This document shows, in pieces, positions 61,546 through 64,000 of a stretch of 64,000 nt of DNA. Positions within the stretch are counted from its first letter, which is position 1; every line of letters starts with the position of its first letter. Made by a program: the position numbers and the translations under genes. The notes beneath the pieces were generated by a model. That model was given only the letters and a program-made list of their open reading frames with translations. It was not told the DNA's origin and searched no databases. The stretch comes from Chryseosolibacter sp964551035 (GTDB taxonomy: Bacteria; Bacteroidota; Bacteroidia; Cytophagales; Cyclobacteriaceae), in contig CAZKBK010000007.1 in NCBI GenBank assembly GCA_964551035.1, forward strand, positions 84,556 to 148,555. Reading direction: 5' to 3'.

Positions 61546-61985
61546 TACTTCACAGTTGTAGCGGTGCCGCCTGCTTTCTCAATGGCTTCTTTTGCCGAGG
61601 CTGAAAATGCATGGGCTTCAACGCTGATCTTAGACTTCAATTCCCCCCTTCCCAATACTTTTATCTTATCGTTCTTCCCAACGATGCCTTTGCCGATGAG
61701 AAACGCCAGGTTGATGTTTCCATCTTCGGCGGCCAATCCTTCAAGCAGATCGAGGTTTACCGCTTTAAAGTAAACCTTGTTATTGTTCTTGAATCCAAAC
61801 TTCGGTACCCGACGCTGCAAGGGCATCTGGCCGCCTTCGAAGCCAGGCTTGCTGTGGTAGCCCGACCGGGATTGCGCCCCCTTGTGGCCGCGACCCGCTG
61901 TAGATCCGCCGGAGCCCTGTCCGCGTCCAAGTCTCTTGTTCTTCTTTACCGACCCTTCAGCAGGTTTAAGTGTATGCAATTTCAT
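61545..61985 (-). CDS. rplO: 50S ribosomal protein L15
   Basis: 146 residues. MKLHTLKPAEGSVKKNKRLGRGQGSG, then GGSTAGRGHKGAQSRSGYHSKPGFEGGQMPLQRRVPKFGF, the arginine/glycine-rich arm threading 23S rRNA. Between rpmD (1-base gap) and secY. Confidence 0.97.
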   Translation of the reverse strand: MKLHTLKPAEGSVKKNKRLGRGQGSGGSTAGRGHKGAQSRSGYHSKPGFEGGQMPLQRRVPKFGFKNNNKVYFKAVNLDLLEGLAAEDGNINLAFLIGKGIVGKNDKIKVLGRGELKSKISVEAHAFSASAKEAIEKAGGTATTVK

Positions 61986-61986
61986 C

Positions 61987-62166
61987 TTACAGTTCTTTTA
62001 CGCTGATCAAATGATTTACTTTCCTGATCATTCCGGCGATTTGCGGGGTGAGCTCCACTTCCACCGTCTTGTTGATTCTGCCCAGGCCCAGCGACTGGAT
62101 GGTTCTGAGTTGGGTTTCAGGTCTCTTGATCGTGCTCCTGATTTGTGTGATCTGAACTTTTGCCAT
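61987..62166 (-). CDS. rpmD: 50S ribosomal protein L30
   Basis: 59 residues: AKVQITQIRSTIKRPETQL at the start, then RTIQSLGLGRINKTVEV, the L30/L7 signature. Starts at ATG 62166, stops at 61989-61987. Lies five bases after rpsE. Confidence 0.95.
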   Translation of the reverse strand: MAKVQITQIRSTIKRPETQLRTIQSLGLGRINKTVEVELTPQIAGMIRKVNHLISVKEL

Positions 62167-62171
62167 CGCTC

Positions 62172-62690
62172 TTAGCCGTTAAAAACTTTCGACAATGCAA
62201 TTCCTCTGTTTCGGGCAATGCTGTAAGCGTCCCGCATGGTGGTCAGCGCTTTGAAAGTAGCTTTCACCACGTTGTGCGGATTGGAAGAGCCCTTCGACTT
62301 TGCCAATACGTTGTGAACGCCTGCACTCTCCAGCACGGCGCGCATGGCACCACCGGCGATGACACCGGTACCCGGCGCGGCGGGTTTCAGCAGTACAAAG
62401 CCACCGCCGAATTTCCCGATGGACTCATGAGGCACGGTACCCTTGATGATGGGCACCTTCACCAGGTGTTTTTTCGCATCGTCGATTCCCTTGGTAATGG
62501 CATCGGTAACTTCATTGGCTTTTCCCAAACCATAACCAACGACTCCGTTCCCATCGCCTACAACCACAATGGCTGCAAAGCTGAACCGGCGACCTCCCTT
62601 TACCACCTTGGCTACACGCTCGATGGCAACGACTCTTTCCTTGAGGTCGATTTCGCTGGCTTTAACCGTACTGATATTGCTTGCCGACAT
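62172..62690 (-). CDS. rpsE: 30S ribosomal protein S5
   Basis: 172 residues. LKERVVAIERVAKVVKGGRRFSFAAIVVVGDGNGVVGYGLGKANEV is the double-stranded RNA-binding N-terminal domain; the C-terminal ribosomal S5-D2 fold follows (KPAAPGTGVIAGGAMRAVLESAGVHNVLAKSKGS). A fidelity determinant of the 30S subunit. Ten bases after rplR. Confidence 0.97.
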   Translation of the reverse strand: MSASNISTVKASEIDLKERVVAIERVAKVVKGGRRFSFAAIVVVGDGNGVVGYGLGKANEVTDAITKGIDDAKKHLVKVPIIKGTVPHESIGKFGGGFVLLKPAAPGTGVIAGGAMRAVLESAGVHNVLAKSKGSSNPHNVVKATFKALTTMRDAYSIARNRGIALSKVFNG

Positions 62691-62699
62691 ATTTTATAC

Positions 62700-63047
62700 T
62701 TAGAATTTTAAACCACCTTCCCGGGCACCCTCTGCCAACGCCTTGACGTTTCCGTGATAGAGATAGCCGTTGCGATCAAAAACAATTTCGTTGATGCCGG
62801 CGGCCAGCGCTTTTTCAGCGATCTTCTTGCCGACATTCTTAGAATTCTCCTGATTCACGCTCGTCAAATCCAGTTCCTTTGTCGATGCCGATGCGATGGT
62901 TACGCTTTTCAGATCGTCGATCAGCTGGACATAGATACTCGTATTGCTTTTGAAGACGGACAACCTGGGTCTTCCCGTGGTTCCACGGATCTTCTTGCGA
63001 ATGCCCATCTTTATCTTTGTGCGTCTTTCCCTGTTCTTGCCTGCCAT
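62700..63047 (-). CDS. rplR: 50S ribosomal protein L18
   Basis: 115 residues; binds 5S rRNA. KIRGTTGRPRLSVFKSNTSIYVQLIDD near the N-terminus and ALAAGINEIVFDRNGYLYHGNVKALAEGAREGGLKF at the end are typical. Follows rplF by 56 bases. Confidence 0.97.
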   Translation of the reverse strand: MAGKNRERRTKIKMGIRKKIRGTTGRPRLSVFKSNTSIYVQLIDDLKSVTIASASTKELDLTSVNQENSKNVGKKIAEKALAAGINEIVFDRNGYLYHGNVKALAEGAREGGLKF

Positions 63048-63103
63048 AGGTCTGATTAGTCTATGATGCCTTATCGTTCAATTGTTTCTCTGCAGCGCCC
63101 GTA

Positions 63104-63661
63104 TTACTTGGCAGCCGCCTTACCCGCCTTGCGGCGTATATATTCGCCGGTGAACCGGATACCTTTTCCTTTGTAAGGCTCAACCTTGCGCAACGACTTG
63201 ATTTTCGCTGCCACCTGGCCGAGCAATTGTTTGTCAATACCCTCGAGTATGATGGTGGGGTTGGCCCCTTTTTCCTGGAACGCCTGCACTTTGATCTCAG
63301 CGGGCACGGCAACAAACACGTTGTGTGAGTAGCCAAGGCTGAGTTCCAGCACGTTCTGCTGCGCCGTAGCCTTATAACCGACGCCGACGAGCTCCATCTG
63401 CTTTTTGAAGCCTTTGGAAACGCCTTCTACCATGTTGGCGATCAGGGCCCGGTAGAGGCCGTGCATGGCCTTGTGTTCCTTTTGCTCCGAGGGCCTGTTG
63501 ATGACGAGTTCACCATTCTCCTGCTTGATCTCGAATTTCGGATCGATGACCTGGTGCAACTCACCCTTTGGTCCCTTCACGGATACTTTGCGGTCGTCCT
63601 TTGAGTAGTTGACCGTGATGCCGGAGGGGATGACGATGGGCTTCTTTCCTATGCGTGACAT
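63104..63661 (-). CDS. rplF: 50S ribosomal protein L6
   Basis: 185 residues, two L6 domains: MSRIGKKPIVIPSGITVNYS at the N-terminus and PYKGKGIRFTGEYIRRKAGK at the C-terminus. The start is placed at the ATG of MSRIGKKP; the frame extends 16 codons upstream without conservation. Between rpsH (13 bases) and rplR. Confidence 0.97.
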   Translation of the reverse strand: MSRIGKKPIVIPSGITVNYSKDDRKVSVKGPKGELHQVIDPKFEIKQENGELVINRPSEQKEHKAMHGLYRALIANMVEGVSKGFKKQMELVGVGYKATAQQNVLELSLGYSHNVFVAVPAEIKVQAFQEKGANPTIILEGIDKQLLGQVAAKIKSLRKVEPYKGKGIRFTGEYIRRKAGKAAAK

Positions 63662-63674
63662 TTCTTCTCGGATT

Positions 63675-64000
63675 TTAATAAACGTAACACAATACTTCGC
63701 CACCCACATTCAGGTTGCGGGCTTCCTTGTCCGTGATCACACCCCGGGAGGTTGACAGGATCGCCACACCCAATCCGTTCATCACGCGGGGCATTCTGCC
63801 TGCGCTGACGTAGCGCCTCAAACCCGGCGTACTGATACGTTCCAGGCGTGTAATGGCCGACTCCCTGGTCTCGGGATTGTACTTCAGGGCGATCTTGATA
63901 TTACCCTGATGGTTGCTCGTATCCTCGAACTTGTAGTTGAGGATATAACCCTTATCGAATAACACTTTGGTTATCTCCTTCTTGAGGTTGGACGCAGGGA
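63675..64000 (-). CDS. rpsH: 30S ribosomal protein S8 (start outside the window)
   Basis: Visible part ends ...GVAILSTSRGVITDKEARNLNVGGEVLCYVY, the S8 C-terminus. Reading on to base 64000 gives PASNLKKEITKVLFDKGYI, the conserved N-terminal part; about 25-30 residues with the ATG are missing. S8 binds the central domain of 16S rRNA and often autoregulates the spc operon. The rest of the spc/S10 cluster presumably continues beyond the window. Confidence 0.96.
   Translation of the reverse strand, partial: PASNLKKEITKVLFDKGYILNYKFEDTSNHQGNIKIALKYNPETRESAITRLERISTPGLRRYVSAGRMPRVMNGLGVAILSTSRGVITDKEARNLNVGGEVLCYVY

Noticed and set aside
62160..62711. 183-codon plus-strand frame
   Set aside because: Antisense to rpsE, a certain ribosomal protein gene.

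Overview
The window is a chromosomal segment of a Bacteroidota bacterium, most likely a Cytophagales-type organism of roughly 55% GC. The evidence is the family content (DUF2911, YfiR/DUF4154, Ldh/MDH2, ComB, a LysS with a C-terminal extension, a DAHP synthase fused to a type II chorismate mutase), the lack of Shine-Dalgarno sequences, several promoters of the Bacteroidota type (TTG...TAnnTTTG), and the order rplQ-carA-eno after the spc/alpha ribosomal block. Assignment below phylum level is inference.

Layout. 1-4.7 kb: end of a YafK-type L,D-transpeptidase-fold gene, then a minus-strand aromatic amino-acid operon (pheA, aminotransferase, tyrA, DAHP synthase-chorismate mutase). A short leader ORF containing nine consecutive Phe/Tyr codons and an intrinsic terminator precede it. 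4.7-12 kb: Ada-like and AlkA-like DNA alkylation repair genes, divergent from each other, an FRG-domain protein, a hotdog thioesterase, an aminotransferase and an FtsX/MacB-type permease. 12.1-19.5 kb: the ilvEDBNCA operon, headed by a leader ORF with a Val/Leu/Ile codon run and a terminator. 19.5-27.2 kb: two secreted proteins of unknown function, a NarL-type two-component system with a small kinase-like remnant, and two glycosyltransferases. 27.2-31.8 kb: leuCDBA, preceded by a terminator module closely similar to that of ilv. 31.8-36 kb: lipoprotein, gcvT, comB, a DUF2911 protein, tRNA-Pro(CGG) and a frameshifted GIY-YIG remnant. 36-50.8 kb: lysS, proline dehydrogenase, aroB, aroA, two YfiR paralogues, M42 peptidase, acyl-CoA carboxylase beta subunit, Ppx/GppA, DUF4139 protein, an LDH2-type dehydrogenase, an outer-membrane-like protein and a DivIC/FtsB protein. 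50.9-64 kb, all minus strand: a Pif1-like helicase, eno, carA and the spc/alpha ribosomal cluster from rpsH (cut by the window end) to rplQ, including secY, map, infA and rpoA.

How it fits together. Three amino-acid operons (Phe/Tyr, Ile/Val, Leu), plus aroB and aroA, lie within 42 kb. The Phe/Tyr and Ile/Val operons each have the complete set of parts of ribosome-mediated transcription attenuation: a leader peptide rich in the end-product residues, a GC-rich segment at the leader's 3' end that can pair with the 5' arm of a downstream terminator, and the terminator itself. The ilv and leu 5' regions also share a terminator followed, exactly 21 nt later, by an identical 16-nt hairpin-forming element just before the first gene. 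This regulatory layer is the most notable content of the window.
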